Assembly: GCF_030684035.1 (NCBI RefSeq)
Contig: NZ_JAUXPI010000012.1
Location: 123,343 to 187,342, forward strand
Direction of reading: 5' to 3'
Length of the DNA stretch: 64,000 bases
Origin: Phaeovulum sp.
GTDB lineage: Bacteria; Pseudomonadota; Alphaproteobacteria; Rhodobacterales; Rhodobacteraceae
The position numbers and the translations under genes were made by a program. Under the pieces are notes generated by a model. The model worked only from the letters and a program-made list of their open reading frames with translations, had not been told where the DNA came from and did not search any database. This document shows positions 43,140 to 54,175 of the stretch, one piece after another (position 1 is the first letter of the stretch; each line of letters begins with the position of its first letter).

Positions 43140-44411
43140 ATGCCCCAGCCATCCGACACGATTCTGACCCGGCTGATGACGCTTCATCCAAAAGTCATCG
43201 ACCTTACGCTTGATCGCGTCGAGCGGCTTCTGGTGGCGCTTGGGCACCCCGAACGGGCGCTGCCTCCGGTCATCCATATTGCCGGCACCAACGGCAAGGG
43301 TTCGACCCAGGCCATGCTGCGCGCGGGCATGGAGGCGTCCGGCAAGCGCGTCCATGCCTACACCTCGCCGCATCTTGCGCGCTTTCACGAACGCATCCGT
43401 CTGGCGGGTGCCATCATCCCGGAGCCGATGTTGGCGGCGCTGCTGGACGAATGCGAGGCGGCCAATCTTGGCCAGCCGATCACCTTCTTTGAAATCACCA
43501 CCTGCGCCGCATTTATGGGGTTCGCCCGAACGGCGGCTGATTACACATTGCTTGAAGTCGGCCTAGGCGGCAGGCTCGATGCCACCAATGTTCTGCCACG
43601 CCCAGCTCTCACCATCATCACGCCGGTCTCGATCGACCATCAGCAATACCTGGGCGAAACCCTGCCCGAGATTGCGGGCGAAAAGGCCGGTATCCTCAAA
43701 CGCGGGGTGCCCTGCATCGTCGGACCGCAGCAACCCGAAGCGCTTGCGGTGATCGAGTCGCGTGCGGCGCGGCTTGGTGCCCCCCTCTGCGCGCACGGGC
43801 AGCACTGGCACGCCTTTGAAGAGCGCGGGCGGCTGGTCTTTCAGGACGAGACCGGCCTGCTCGACTTGCCGCTGCCGAACCTTCCCGGCCCGCACCAGAT
43901 CGAAAACGCGGGTGCCGCGCTCGCGGCACTGCGCCATCTGGGCTTTGATGGATCTGCCTGCGAGGCTGCGGTAACGCGCGCCGAATGGCCCGCCCGGATG
44001 CAGCGGCTGACGCGCGGCCCGCTGGTCGAGGCGGCCCCGAAGGCCGAGCTTTGGCTCGATGGCGGCCACAACCCTGCGGGCGGGCAGGCGATTGCCGCAA
44101 CCCTTGCGCGGCTGCCCCGCCGACCGACGCATCTGATCGTCGGCATGCTCAACACCAAGGATGTCGCGGGCTACATGCGCCCATTGGCCGGGCAGGCGGC
44201 CACGCTGACGGCGGTCTCGATACCGGGCGAGCCAAACACGCTCAGCGCCGATGCGACCATGGCCGCGGCGCGCGCTGCCGGAATTGCCGCCAGCACTGCC
44301 GAAAGCGTTCTTGCAGCCGTCGCCGCGCGTGCCGCCGCCGAACCCCGCGCCCGCATCCTCATATGTGGTTCGCTCTACCTCGCGGGCGGAGTGCTGCGCG
44401 AGAACGGTTAG
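43140..44411 (+). CDS. folC: Bifunctional folylpolyglutamate/dihydrofolate synthase
   Basis: FolC adds glutamate to dihydropteroate and to folates. The product is 423 residues of Mur-ligase type, with the ATP site HIAGTNGKGSTQAML, the FolC signature YTSPHLARFHERIRL, and the C-terminal WLDGGHNPAGGQAIA. It follows accD by 95 bases and overlaps the end of the convergent zapE by four bases. Confidence 0.95.
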   Translation: MPQPSDTILTRLMTLHPKVIDLTLDRVERLLVALGHPERALPPVIHIAGTNGKGSTQAMLRAGMEASGKRVHAYTSPHLARFHERIRLAGAIIPEPMLAALLDECEAANLGQPITFFEITTCAAFMGFARTAADYTLLEVGLGGRLDATNVLPRPALTIITPVSIDHQQYLGETLPEIAGEKAGILKRGVPCIVGPQQPEALAVIESRAARLGAPLCAHGQHWHAFEERGRLVFQDETGLLDLPLPNLPGPHQIENAGAALAALRHLGFDGSACEAAVTRAEWPARMQRLTRGPLVEAAPKAELWLDGGHNPAGGQAIAATLARLPRRPTHLIVGMLNTKDVAGYMRPLAGQAATLTAVSIPGEPNTLSADATMAAARAAGIAASTAESVLAAVAARAAAEPRARILICGSLYLAGGVLRENG

Positions 44412-45502
44412 CCCCGCACTTCCCAATCCGCCGCCTGCATTTCGCGCAAGCGGCTGGCGGTGCGGGCAAATTCAAAGGTGCCTTCACCCTCGACATAGAG
44501 CCGCTCGGGCAGGTCGGCGGCAGAACAGATCAGCCGCAGCCGCGCCTCATATGCCGCGTCGATCAGGGTCACGAAGCGCTTCGCCTCGTTGAAATTTGAA
44601 GCAGAAAGAAGCGGGATCTCGTCGATCATCAAAACCCGCACCGCAGCTGCAAGCGCAAGATAATCGGCAGGGCCGAGCGGGCGGGCGCACAACTCCCAAA
44701 AGCTCGCGCGCGCCACACCCGCATGATGCCGTTGCAGCACGAGCTCTCGCCCCAGAAGCGGCAGGCGCAGTGGCACGCCGGGGTCGGCACCGGTCAGATC
44801 ATCCCACATCGCCTGCATGGCGCGCGTGGATTCGGCGTTGACCGGGGTGAAATAGACCTTTGCACCCGCAAGCCGATGCTGGCGATAGTCGGTCTCGCTT
44901 TCCAGCTCCCACACTGTCAGCCGCTCCCGCATAAGCGTGATGAAGGGCAGAAATAGAGCGCGGTTGAGGCCGTTGAGATAAAGGCCCTCTGGCACCCGAT
45001 TCGAGGTGGTCACCACCACCACGCCAAGATCGAGAAGATACTGAAAGAGCCGCCCGACGATCATTGCATCAGCGATGTCGCCTATCTGCATTTCGTCAAA
45101 GCAGAGCAGCCGCACCCTGGAAGCAATGGCCTCGGCCACCGGGTGCACCGCGTCCTGCACATCGGTCTTGCGCAGGGCGTGCAACTGCCCCTGCACCTCC
45201 TGCATGAAGCCGTGGAAATGCACCCGGCGCTTTGCAGGCGTGGCGACATGGGCAAAGAAAAGGTCCATCAACATCGACTTGCCGCGCCCGACGCCGCCCC
45301 ACAGGTAAACGCCCTTTGGCGGGGCCGGCGCAGGTGCGCGCGCAAGCAGTCCGCGCAACCCCTTGGCGCGACGCGGCAGAGGCACCTCAAGCGCCGCCCG
45401 CACCGCTTCCAGCAGCGGCAGGGTAGCGCGCTGCGCCGGGTCGGCGTGCAATTCTCCCGCCGTCACGCGCGCATCGTAGATTTCGGTAAGGGTTTGTCTC
45501 AT
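44408..45502 (-). CDS. zapE: Cell division protein ZapE (AFG1-like ATPase)
   Basis: ZapE is an AFG1-like P-loop ATPase that destabilises FtsZ polymers under some conditions. The product is 364 residues, with Walker A GVYLWGGVGRGKSMLMDLFF, Walker B LLCFDEMQIGDIADAM and the sensor region VVTTSNRVPEGLYLNGLNR. The gene is complete and convergent with folC. Confidence 0.92.
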   Translation of the reverse strand: MRQTLTEIYDARVTAGELHADPAQRATLPLLEAVRAALEVPLPRRAKGLRGLLARAPAPAPPKGVYLWGGVGRGKSMLMDLFFAHVATPAKRRVHFHGFMQEVQGQLHALRKTDVQDAVHPVAEAIASRVRLLCFDEMQIGDIADAMIVGRLFQYLLDLGVVVVTTSNRVPEGLYLNGLNRALFLPFITLMRERLTVWELESETDYRQHRLAGAKVYFTPVNAESTRAMQAMWDDLTGADPGVPLRLPLLGRELVLQRHHAGVARASFWELCARPLGPADYLALAAAVRVLMIDEIPLLSASNFNEAKRFVTLIDAAYEARLRLICSAADLPERLYVEGEGTFEFARTASRLREMQAADWEVRG

Positions 45503-45592
45503 GCGCCTCCGATAGCGCGGCCCGCGCTGCTTGAGAACCCCGCGCGCATCGCATAGGTTCGCCTCACCCGTGCAATATTCCTAGGAGCCCCG

Positions 45593-45838
45593 ATGTCTCA
45601 GCGACTTCACCTCGTTTTTGGAGGCGAGCTGGTCGACCCTGCGCATACTGAGTTCAAAGACGTGAACAAGGTGCATCTTGTCGGACTCTTCCCTGACTAT
45701 GCGAGCGCCTATGCCGCCTGGAAGGCACATGCACAGCGCACTGTGGATGATGCGCACACGCGGTATTTCCTCGCGCATCTGCACCGCCTGCGCGACGAGG
45801 GGGAAGCTGCCAGCGCCACCGAGGAGCTGGGCGGCTAG
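45593..45838 (+). CDS. DUF4170 protein
   Basis: An 81-residue protein of the DUF4170 family (LHLVFGGELVDPAHTEF, then VHLVGLFPDYASAYAAWKA). Function unknown. In Rhodobacterales it consistently sits just before the waaA-like and lpxK genes, so a link to lipid A or envelope synthesis has been suggested by position only. TAGGAG precedes the ATG. Confidence 0.85.
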   Translation: MSQRLHLVFGGELVDPAHTEFKDVNKVHLVGLFPDYASAYAAWKAHAQRTVDDAHTRYFLAHLHRLRDEGEAASATEELGG

Positions 45839-45850
45839 TGCCGCGAAATC

Positions 45851-47104
45851 ATGCCGCACGCGCTCGCCCTTTGGCTGCATCTGATAACCCGTCGCGGCGC
45901 GGTGCGGAAAGTCGCCGCGTTGCCGCCGCCGATGCCCGCGCGCCCGCAGGGCGACTTGATCTGCCTCTATGTCACCGCACCCGAAGCTTCCGCTGCGGCG
46001 ATGCAACTCGCAAGCGAACTGGCGCGGGCGCGGCCGGGGGTGACGGTCATTTTGGCCGGAGCTGAGGCGGGGGCGGCGCAGCCTGGTGCTGCATGCATCG
46101 TGCCTGCACCCGCGATGACGGTTGTCGCGGCGCGGGCGTTTCTGGCGCTCTGGCACCCAGGTCTGGTTCTTCTCGTTGGTGCTGCAAGGGACATAGCCTT
46201 GCCTGCAGCGCTGATTGCCGAGGCAGCCGCTGCGGGCACGGCATTGATGCTGGTCGAGGCGCGCTTCGTTTTAGCCGCGAGCCCCGCGCGCTTGCCATGG
46301 TTCTGGCCACGCGCATTGCTGCGCGCGTTGCTGACGCGCATGGACTGCATTCTGGTGCCCGATCAGGCCAACGCCGCGTGGCTGGCGCATCTTGGCGTCC
46401 CGGCCGACAGGGTTGAACTTTCCGGCAGCATTCGCGAACCTGTCGAGCCGCTATCCTGCACCGAGGCCGAGCGCGCCGCCTTGGCGCAGCAGTTGCATTC
46501 GCGCCCGGTGTGGTTCGCGGTTGCCGTGCCCGAGGCCGAGGAACTCGCGGTGCTTGAAGCCCACGAAAAGGCGCTGCTGCGGGCGCACCGGATGCTGCTT
46601 GTCCTGATGCCTCAACGCGTGGAGCGCGCAGCCTTGCTTGCCGAAGCGGTAGAGGCGCGCGGCCACCATGCCGCCCGGCGCGCGCTTGAGGAAGAACCCG
46701 AGGACGATGTGCAGGTGCTGATTGTCGAAGACGACAGCGAGCTTGGGCTCTGGTACCGGCTTGCGCCGGTCACCTGGATGGGCGGCACGCTGCTTCGCGG
46801 CGGTGCCCCGCGCTCGCCGTTGGAGCCCGCAGCGCTTGGCTCTGCGATCGTGCATGGTCCCGCCGTAGCCGCGCATGCTGACGAATATGCCCGGCTTGCC
46901 GAGGCGGCTGCCTGCCGGGTGGCAAGCACGCCCGCGGCCCTCGCCGATGCGGTTGCCGAACTGATCGCCCCCGATCGGGTTGCGGCGCTTGCGCGGAACG
47001 CCTGGGAAGCGATATCGGGCGATGCCGGGGTGGCAGAGAAGATCGCGCGCCGGGCGCTGGCCGAGCTTGACGCCGCGCTGGTGCGCGGCGCGGGGCAAAC
47101 CTGA
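45851..47104 (+). CDS. WaaA/KdtA-like glycosyltransferase, divergent
   Basis: A 417-residue protein with the two-domain layout and genomic place of the Kdo transferase WaaA (directly before lpxK). The later part fits ([27 protein letters not shown], then [12 protein letters not shown] and [15 protein letters not shown], in part). The catalytic N-terminal motif, normally HAASVGE or HAVSVGE, is absent: the equivalent stretch reads [15 protein letters not shown], where only a Glu might be retained. The N-terminal membrane anchor is weak. It may be a second, changed paralogue rather than the functional Kdo transferase. Confidence 0.7.
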   Translation: MPHALALWLHLITRRGAVRKVAALPPPMPARPQGDLICLYVTAPEASAAAMQLASELARARPGVTVILAGAEAGAAQPGAACIVPAPAMTVVAARAFLALWHPGLVLLVGAARDIALPAALIAEAAAAGTALMLVEARFVLAASPARLPWFWPRALLRALLTRMDCILVPDQANAAWLAHLGVPADRVELSGSIREPVEPLSCTEAERAALAQQLHSRPVWFAVAVPEAEELAVLEAHEKALLRAHRMLLVLMPQRVERAALLAEAVEARGHHAARRALEEEPEDDVQVLIVEDDSELGLWYRLAPVTWMGGTLLRGGAPRSPLEPAALGSAIVHGPAVAAHADEYARLAEAAACRVASTPAALADAVAELIAPDRVAALARNAWEAISGDAGVAEKIARRALAELDAALVRGAGQT

Positions 47105-48099
47105 TGCGCGCGCCGGTGTTCTGGTTCACCCGACCCGACAGCCCGGCATTCGCCGCGCGCCTGCTGGCACCGCTCGGGGCGGTCTATGCTGCGGCGACGG
47201 CGCGTCGGCTGGCGCGGGGTGGCGCGGGTTTCGCGCCGGGGGTGCCGGTGATTTGTGTCGGCAACCTCAACGCAGGCGGCACCGGCAAGACACCCACGGT
47301 GATAGCGCTGGTGCAACACCTCGCCGCGCGCGGCGTGACGGCGCATGTTGTCAGCCGCGGCCATGGCGGCAGGCTCGCCGGGCCGGTGCAGGTATCCGAA
47401 CGCGCGCATTCCGCCGCGGAGGTGGGTGACGAACCCCTGTTGCTTTCGGCCTTCGCCCCCACCTGGGTCTCGCGCGACCGCGCGGCGGGTGCCGCGGCTG
47501 CGGTGGCGGCGGGGGCGCGGGCAATCGTGCTGGATGATGGCCACCAGAACCCGTCGCTGCACAAGGATCTGTCATTGGTTGTGGTTGATGCCGCGAAGGG
47601 CTTTGGCAATGGCCGATGTCTGCCCGCAGGGCCCCTGCGCGAGCCGGTGGCGACCGGCCTTGGCCGCGCCGACATCGTTCTTTCCATCGGCCCGGCCGCC
47701 GCGCAGGCCGGTTTTGCATCCCTATGGGGCCGACACATTCCCGTGCCGCACCTGACCGGCGCGCTCGAGCCGCTGGAAACGGGCATGGACTGGGCCGGGC
47801 TGCGGGTGCTCGCCTTCGCCGGTATCGGTCATCCGGAGAAATTCTTTGCAACCTTGCGTGGTCTGGGTGCCGAGGTGCTGCGTGCCGAGGCGCTGGAAGA
47901 CCATCAGCCGTTCGGCCCGGCCCTGCTGGCGCGGCTTGAGACCGAAGCCCGGCTGCTGCATGCGCAACTGGTGACAACCGAGAAGGATGCGGTGCGCCTG
48001 CCCGCCGCATTTCGGCCAAAGGTACTTGCCCTGCCGGTTCGGTTGCGGCTCGATGATGCGGCACCACTTGATGCCGCTCTGGCACGACTTGGGCTTTAG
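47104..48099 (+). CDS. lpxK: Tetraacyldisaccharide 4'-kinase LpxK
   Basis: LpxK phosphorylates the lipid A disaccharide at the 4' position. The product is 331 residues. It opens [15 protein letters not shown], with the P-loop [19 protein letters not shown] and [20 protein letters not shown], both diagnostic. Its start overlaps the waaA-like stop by one base, and its end overlaps the convergent CoA-transferase by four bases. Confidence 0.95.
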   Translation: MRAPVFWFTRPDSPAFAARLLAPLGAVYAAATARRLARGGAGFAPGVPVICVGNLNAGGTGKTPTVIALVQHLAARGVTAHVVSRGHGGRLAGPVQVSERAHSAAEVGDEPLLLSAFAPTWVSRDRAAGAAAAVAAGARAIVLDDGHQNPSLHKDLSLVVVDAAKGFGNGRCLPAGPLREPVATGLGRADIVLSIGPAAAQAGFASLWGRHIPVPHLTGALEPLETGMDWAGLRVLAFAGIGHPEKFFATLRGLGAEVLRAEALEDHQPFGPALLARLETEARLLHAQLVTTEKDAVRLPAAFRPKVLALPVRLRLDDAAPLDAALARLGL

Positions 48100-49232
48100 C
48101 GATTTATCTCGCGGTGCACGTCGCTGTTGTGTTCGCCCAGCATCGGCGAGGGGCGATCAAGCGCGAGTTCTGCGCCCGAAAAGCGGATCGGCAGCCGCAC
48201 CCCCGGCACTCCGCCCGGCGCAATCTGCATTCCGCGTGCCACGATCTGCGGGTCGGAAAAAACCTCGGCCATGTCGTTGATCGGTCCGGCGGGCACACCC
48301 TCGGCCTCGCAGGCGGCCAGCAGATCGGCCTTGGTCCAGCCGCACGTCGCCGCGCTCATCAGGGCGGTCAATGCCTCGCGGTTCCGAATACGGCTGGCGT
48401 TGGTGGCATAGGCTACTGCTTCTGCAATTTCAGGAAGTTTCAGAATTCTGCAAAGCCTACGATACTGCGCATCATTCCCCGTCGCCAGAATCAGGTGGCC
48501 GTCGGCGCAGGGAAACACCGCATAGGGCACGAGATTGGGGTGCGCGTTGCCAAGGCGCTTTGGCGAAACCCCGGTGGCAAGGAAATTCATCGCCTGATTG
48601 GCCATCACCGAAACGGCCACGTCAAACAGCGCCACATCGATCATCTGGCCCAAACCGGTCGCGTTGCGCTGGTGGAGCGCCGCGAGAATTGCGCTGCTGG
48701 CATAGACGCCGGCAAACACGTCCACCACCGCAACGCCGACCTTTTGCGGCTGGCCATCGGCTTCACCGGTCACGCTCATCAGCCCCGACATGCCCTGAAT
48801 GATGTAGTCATATCCGGCGCGCTCGGCGTAAGGCCCGTCCTGCCCGAAGCCGGTAATCGAGCAATAGATCAGTCGCGGGTTTACCTGCTTCAGGCTGGCA
48901 TGGTCGAGTCCGTATTTCACCAGCCCCCCGACCTTGAAGTTTTCAATCACGACATCGGCCCCGGCCACCAGATCGCGCACAAACTGCTGCCCCTCGGGGG
49001 TTCGAAAATCACAGGTGACCGAGCGTTTACCGCGGTTTGTCGCGTGAAAATACGCGGCCGCCTCCTCGCCCTCGCGGGTCAGGAACGGTGGTCCCCAGCG
49101 GCGCGTATCATCCCCCTCCGGGGCCTCGACCTTGATGACATCTGCACCAAGGTCGGCCAGCATCTGCCCGGCCCATGGACCGGCCAGAATGCGCGCCAGC
49201 TCAACAACTTTCAGCCCGGCAAGCGGCGTCAT
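48096..49232 (-). CDS. CaiB/BaiF (family III) CoA-transferase
   Basis: A 378-residue family III CoA-transferase, moving CoA between carboxylic acids. The N-terminal [20 protein letters not shown] and the active-site Asp region [17 protein letters not shown] are present. The substrate cannot be assigned; no matching catabolic genes are adjacent. It starts two bases after the dsbA-like stop, so is probably co-transcribed with DciA-like and DsbA-like genes. Confidence 0.9.
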   Translation of the reverse strand: MTPLAGLKVVELARILAGPWAGQMLADLGADVIKVEAPEGDDTRRWGPPFLTREGEEAAAYFHATNRGKRSVTCDFRTPEGQQFVRDLVAGADVVIENFKVGGLVKYGLDHASLKQVNPRLIYCSITGFGQDGPYAERAGYDYIIQGMSGLMSVTGEADGQPQKVGVAVVDVFAGVYASSAILAALHQRNATGLGQMIDVALFDVAVSVMANQAMNFLATGVSPKRLGNAHPNLVPYAVFPCADGHLILATGNDAQYRRLCRILKLPEIAEAVAYATNASRIRNREALTALMSAATCGWTKADLLAACEAEGVPAGPINDMAEVFSDPQIVARGMQIAPGGVPGVRLPIRFSGAELALDRPSPMLGEHNSDVHREINR

Positions 49233-49234
49233 GC

Positions 49235-49909
49235 CTATTTTGCCAGTTCCGCGTCGAGGATTTTCTTCAGATCGGCGTAGTTCATGTTCGAGTACTTCAC
49301 GCCATTGACGAAAAGTGTGGGTGTGGAGTTCACCTCATCGGCCCCGGCGCGGGCCTGATAGGTCGCAACCATCGCCTCGGCGCGCGCATTGTCGGTGAGG
49401 CACGCGGTGACCGATTCCTGCGTCAGCCCTGACTTCAGGCCGATCTTCATCAGGTTGTTGATAATGGTGCCTTCAGTCCCGTCGCCGAGCCATTCTTGCT
49501 GCGTTTCGTAGATGACGCCACTGACGGGATAGTACTTTTCGGTTCCCCCGCAGTTGGCAATCATCGCGGCCATCAGGCCGAACTTGTCGAAATACACTTC
49601 GCGGTGGATGAACTTCACAAGTCCGGTGTCGATATAATCAGCCCTGAGAGGGCGCAGCACGGCAGAATGAAAGTTGCCGCAATGCGGGCAAGTGTAGGAG
49701 GCATATTCGATAAGCGTGACCTTGGCCTCTTCATTGCCAAGGATGATGTCTGGCAAAAGCGCGGCCGTGCTGGTTCCCGCCCCTTGCGCCAAAGCGGCAA
49801 GCGAAAACTCGGATGTTGTGGGCGCGGGCTGCGCCAGCCACCAGCCGCCCGCAGCAATGGCGGCGGCGGCGACGAGGCCGAGAAGCAACTTGGGGGCGTT
49901 TTTCGCCAT
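49235..49909 (-). CDS. DsbA-family thiol:disulfide oxidoreductase
   Basis: A 224-residue periplasmic thioredoxin-fold protein. An N-terminal membrane/signal helix (LLLGLVAAAAIAAGGWWLA) precedes the active site CPHC (residues 74-77, in YASYTCPHCGNFHS). The cis-Pro loop is STPTLFVNGV. It fits the alphaproteobacterial DsbA/BdbD group introducing disulfides into exported proteins. Three bases separate it from the DciA-like gene upstream. Confidence 0.9.
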   Translation of the reverse strand: MAKNAPKLLLGLVAAAAIAAGGWWLAQPAPTTSEFSLAALAQGAGTSTAALLPDIILGNEEAKVTLIEYASYTCPHCGNFHSAVLRPLRADYIDTGLVKFIHREVYFDKFGLMAAMIANCGGTEKYYPVSGVIYETQQEWLGDGTEGTIINNLMKIGLKSGLTQESVTACLTDNARAEAMVATYQARAGADEVNSTPTLFVNGVKYSNMNYADLKKILDAELAK

Positions 49910-49912
49910 GGG

Positions 49913-50467
49913 TCAGCCTTTCTGAATGTCGGTCGCGCTCGGGGTGCTTTCCGGCGCGCGTGCAGGACGGGATAGTACGTTCTGGCCAAGCATCGCAAGT
50001 GCTGCGCGCAAGTCTGGGTCGGAAATCGCCGAAACGGCGGCCTCGGCGCACTTAACGATTGCCGGGTCCGGCGCGGGCGAGGGGGTCGATGGTGCGGGGC
50101 CAAAGCTCGCCTGCCCTTCGGCAAATCCGGTGGGCGCGGTCTGGGTGATGAGCAGCCGCGAGATTGCATTGTAACCATAGCAAGCGTTTACCCGCTCGCG
50201 AATGCGCTCCAGCTGCATCTGCACCAGAGGTGCTGCGGGGCCAGTCGTCAGCAATGTCAGCGTTGCGCCAAGCCCGCTCTTGCCATAGCCGATCTTGACC
50301 GGCCGGGTCATCGCGGCAATTTCGGCACCGACAACCTCCGGCCAGTGCGTCAACAGCCGGACAAGGGTGAACCCGCGCGATTCGCCAGCTTTTCGCACCG
50401 GCTCGCGCACAAGGCCCGAAGCAGGCTCGAAGCCCCGCATCCGGCGTTTGTCGGCTGATGATGTCAT
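49913..50467 (-). CDS. DciA-like DUF721 protein
   Basis: A 184-residue protein of the DUF721 family, of which DciA members help load the replicative helicase. The core is LVRLLTHWPEVVGAEIAAMTRPVKI and then LERIRERVNACYGYNAISRLLI (both in part). The C-terminal third is Pro/Ala-rich and probably disordered. It is the first gene of a three-gene unit with dsbA-like and CoA-transferase genes, and is divergent from mutY. Confidence 0.8.
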   Translation of the reverse strand: MTSSADKRRMRGFEPASGLVREPVRKAGESRGFTLVRLLTHWPEVVGAEIAAMTRPVKIGYGKSGLGATLTLLTTGPAAPLVQMQLERIRERVNACYGYNAISRLLITQTAPTGFAEGQASFGPAPSTPSPAPDPAIVKCAEAAVSAISDPDLRAALAMLGQNVLSRPARAPESTPSATDIQKG

Positions 50468-50548
50468 CGCGGGCTTTCCCTTTTTGCCCGGTCATTCTAG
50501 GCAGGGCGGACAGATTTGCCAGCCAAATGCCGAAAGGGGCCATAAAGA

Positions 50549-51619
50549 TTGCGTGACGGCGCGGGCGCAGATTTCGGAGCGGCGCTTCTTGGCTGGTATG
50601 ACCGGCAGGCACGGGTATTGCCCTGGCGGGTTGGGCCTGCGGCGCGCAAAGCCGGGGTGCGGCCCGACCCCTACCGGGTCTGGCTTTCCGAGGTGATGTT
50701 GCAACAAACGACCGTCGCCGCAGTGCAGGGCCATTTCGCGCGCTTCATTGCGGCCTGGCCCAGTGTCGAGGCGCTCGCTGTCGCGCCCGAGGCCGAGGTC
50801 ATGGCGGCATGGGCGGGGCTTGGCTATTACGCCCGCGCCCGCAACCTGTTGGTCTGCGCCCGTGAGGTCACCACCCAGCACCGGGGCAGCTTTCCCGCAA
50901 CCGCCGCTGCGCTGCGCGCGCTCCCCGGCGTTGGCACTTACACAGCCGCCGCCATTGCGGCAATCGCGTTCGATGAGCCTGCAACCGTGGTCGATGCCAA
51001 TGTCGAGCGTGTAGTGGCGCGGATTTTCGCGGTGCAAACGCCAATGCCGGCTGCAAAACGGCAGCTCGTGCAACTCGCCGAAGGTCTCACCCCGGCCAAC
51101 CGCCCCGGCGACCACGCGCAGGCAATGATGGACCTCGGAGCTACCTGTTGCACCCCGCGCGCGCCCGCTTGCGCTGATTGCCCGGTTTCCAGCCACTGCG
51201 CGGCGCGGGCGGCGGGGTTGCAGGAGGTGCTGCCGCGCCGGGCCGCCAAAGCGGCAAAGCCGCAGCGCCGCGGGTTTGCCTATGTGGCGCGGCGTCGGGA
51301 TGGCGCGTGGCTGCTGGAGGTTCGCCCGCCGCGCGGGCTTTTGGGTGGCATGCTCGGCTGGCCGGGGTCGGCTTGGGGCGAAGACCCAGTTGCAGCCCCG
51401 CCCATTTCGGCAAAATGGCGCGAGGTTCCGGGCGAAGTGCGCCATACCTTCACCCATTTTCTGCTTTCGCTGCGGGTTCTGGTCGCCGAGCCGCCCGAAA
51501 CCACCGAGCCGCCAGAGGGTTCTGCCTTCGCGAGCGCCGCTAGCTTCAACCCCGCCGCACTTCCCACGTTGATGCGAAAAATCCTGCAAATCGCGCAAAC
51601 CGGCCTTTCGAAACGCTGA
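50549..51619 (+). CDS. mutY: A/G-specific adenine glycosylase MutY
   Basis: MutY removes adenine mispaired with 8-oxoguanine. The product is 356 residues from a TTG start at 50549 (GAAAGGGG upstream). Helix-hairpin-helix LPGVGTYTAAAIAAIAF and the catalytic Asp in VVDANVERVVARIF are present. The iron-sulfur loop has the correct C-x6-C-x2-C-x5-C spacing (CTPRAPACADCPVSSHC). A C-terminal NUDIX-like 8-oxoG recognition domain follows. It is functionally paired with mutM at 4.3 kb. Confidence 0.94.
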   Translation: MRDGAGADFGAALLGWYDRQARVLPWRVGPAARKAGVRPDPYRVWLSEVMLQQTTVAAVQGHFARFIAAWPSVEALAVAPEAEVMAAWAGLGYYARARNLLVCAREVTTQHRGSFPATAAALRALPGVGTYTAAAIAAIAFDEPATVVDANVERVVARIFAVQTPMPAAKRQLVQLAEGLTPANRPGDHAQAMMDLGATCCTPRAPACADCPVSSHCAARAAGLQEVLPRRAAKAAKPQRRGFAYVARRRDGAWLLEVRPPRGLLGGMLGWPGSAWGEDPVAAPPISAKWREVPGEVRHTFTHFLLSLRVLVAEPPETTEPPEGSAFASAASFNPAALPTLMRKILQIAQTGLSKR

Positions 51620-51706
51620 AGGGCGTTTCTGCCGCAGGCCTTGACGATTGCGCCTTGTCGTCGGCGCGCTATCATCCGCCCGCTTGCGCAACCCCGGAGA
51701 TCACCC

Positions 51707-52849
51707 ATGTCCACCCGAGAAGAAATCCGTCGCCCCGCCCGTGCGCTGCCGTTCTGGCTATCACTTGGCATGGTGCCGCTGGCTGTTCTGGGTGCCACGG
51801 TTGGCGGCTGGACCGTGGTATTGCTGCCGATCTACGGCTGGGTCGCGGTGACCGTGCTTGACGCGATTCTGGGGCGCAACGAGGATAACCCGGACGTGGA
51901 GACCCCCGAGGCCGACCTGTTCTGGTATCGCCTCATCACCATGATCTGGTTTCCGGTGCAGTTTGTCACCATCTTCGGGCTGACCTGGTGGGTGACGCAC
52001 ACCGATCATCTGGGCGCGCTTGAAACCATCGTTCTGTTCTTCGGCGTCGGCGTGATTTCGGGAACGGTCGGCATCGTCTATAGCCACGAATTGTTCCACC
52101 AGAAGAACAAGCTTGAGATCGCGCTGGGCGATCTTCTGCTGTCAACCGTGTTCTACGGGCATTTCCATACCGAGCACCTGCTGGTGCACCATTGGTATGT
52201 CGGCACCCCGCGCGATGCTGCCACCGCGCGCTACAATGAGGGCTTCCATCGCTTTTTCTGGCGCGTGCTGCGCGATTGCCCGCGTTCGGCGTGGGCCGCC
52301 GAAAAGCTGATGCTGGCGCGCGCCGGGCGCAGCGTCTGGCACCGTTCAAACCCGTTCTGGCGCTATGGAGCACTGCAACTGGCAATGATTGCACTGGCAA
52401 TTTACCTTGGCGGCTGGGTGGGTCTGGCGCTTTTCGTCTTTCAGGGCTTCATCGCCATCTGGCAACTGGAACTGACGAACTATGTCGAACACTACGGCCT
52501 GACGCGCGAGCACAAGGGCGAGGGCAAGTATGAACATGTGCTGCCGCGCCATAGCTGGAACGCCAGCCACATGGCCTCGAACTGGCTGCTGATAAACCTT
52601 CAGCGCCATTCCGATCATCACTACAAACCCGACCGGCGCTTTCCACTGTTGCAGACCTACACCGACGAGGAAGCTCCGCAGCTTCCCTACGGCTACCCGG
52701 TGATGACGACACTGGCGATGGTGCCGCCACTCTGGCGCCGACGGATGAACCCGCGTGTGCGCGCTTGGCGCAAGAAATATTACCCCGAGATCATCGACTG
52801 GGCTGCGTATAACCAAGGCACCAACCCGATGCCGTCAGGGTCGGTTTGA
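51707..52849 (+). CDS. alkB: Alkane 1-monooxygenase AlkB
   Basis: An integral-membrane di-iron hydroxylase oxidising medium-chain alkanes to 1-alkanols. The product is 380 residues from ATG 51707, with about six membrane helices and the eight-His metal site: HELFH (about 126), HTEHLLVHH (about 154) and LQRHSDHH (about 299). The AlkB signature NYVEHYGL is between the second and third boxes. No rubredoxin gene or fusion is present nearby. The FAD reductase at 34.1 kb is the only candidate electron donor in the window. Confidence 0.92.
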   Translation: MSTREEIRRPARALPFWLSLGMVPLAVLGATVGGWTVVLLPIYGWVAVTVLDAILGRNEDNPDVETPEADLFWYRLITMIWFPVQFVTIFGLTWWVTHTDHLGALETIVLFFGVGVISGTVGIVYSHELFHQKNKLEIALGDLLLSTVFYGHFHTEHLLVHHWYVGTPRDAATARYNEGFHRFFWRVLRDCPRSAWAAEKLMLARAGRSVWHRSNPFWRYGALQLAMIALAIYLGGWVGLALFVFQGFIAIWQLELTNYVEHYGLTREHKGEGKYEHVLPRHSWNASHMASNWLLINLQRHSDHHYKPDRRFPLLQTYTDEEAPQLPYGYPVMTTLAMVPPLWRRRMNPRVRAWRKKYYPEIIDWAAYNQGTNPMPSGSV

Positions 52850-52885
52850 AGGTGCCTCCGGCGGGGATATTTGGCCTGAAGCAGT
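52850..52885 (+). repeat. Gene-end interspersed repeat, copy C (short form)
   Basis: It begins at the base after the alkB stop: AGGTGCCTCCGGCGGGGATA, then TTTGGCCTGAAGCAGT. It nearly matches copy A, which likewise follows its gene (dnaN) in this orientation. It ends next to the ccrM terminator. Confidence 0.65.
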
Positions 52886-52889
52886 GACG

Positions 52890-52920
52890 AAAAAGCCCCG
52901 CCGTGTTTACGCGGCGGGGC
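52890..52920 (-). terminator. Rho-independent terminator of ccrM
   Basis: On the minus strand, GCCCCGCCG and CGGCGGGGC (52912-52920 and 52895-52903) form a nine-base-pair stem, followed by TTTTT (plus-strand AAAAA, 52890-52894). It is 54 bases past the ccrM stop. Confidence 0.85.
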
Positions 52921-52973
52921 AGGTTTGTGCGATGCGGGCGGGCCCGCTGTGCACTGGCGGTAGGGATGGGGCG

Positions 52974-54173
<1,200 letters not shown>

Positions 54174-54175
<2 letters not shown>

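Noticed and set aside
50549..50560. Possible GTG start of mutY at 50553
   Set aside because: It is out of frame with the MutY reading frame; the TTG at 50549 fits.
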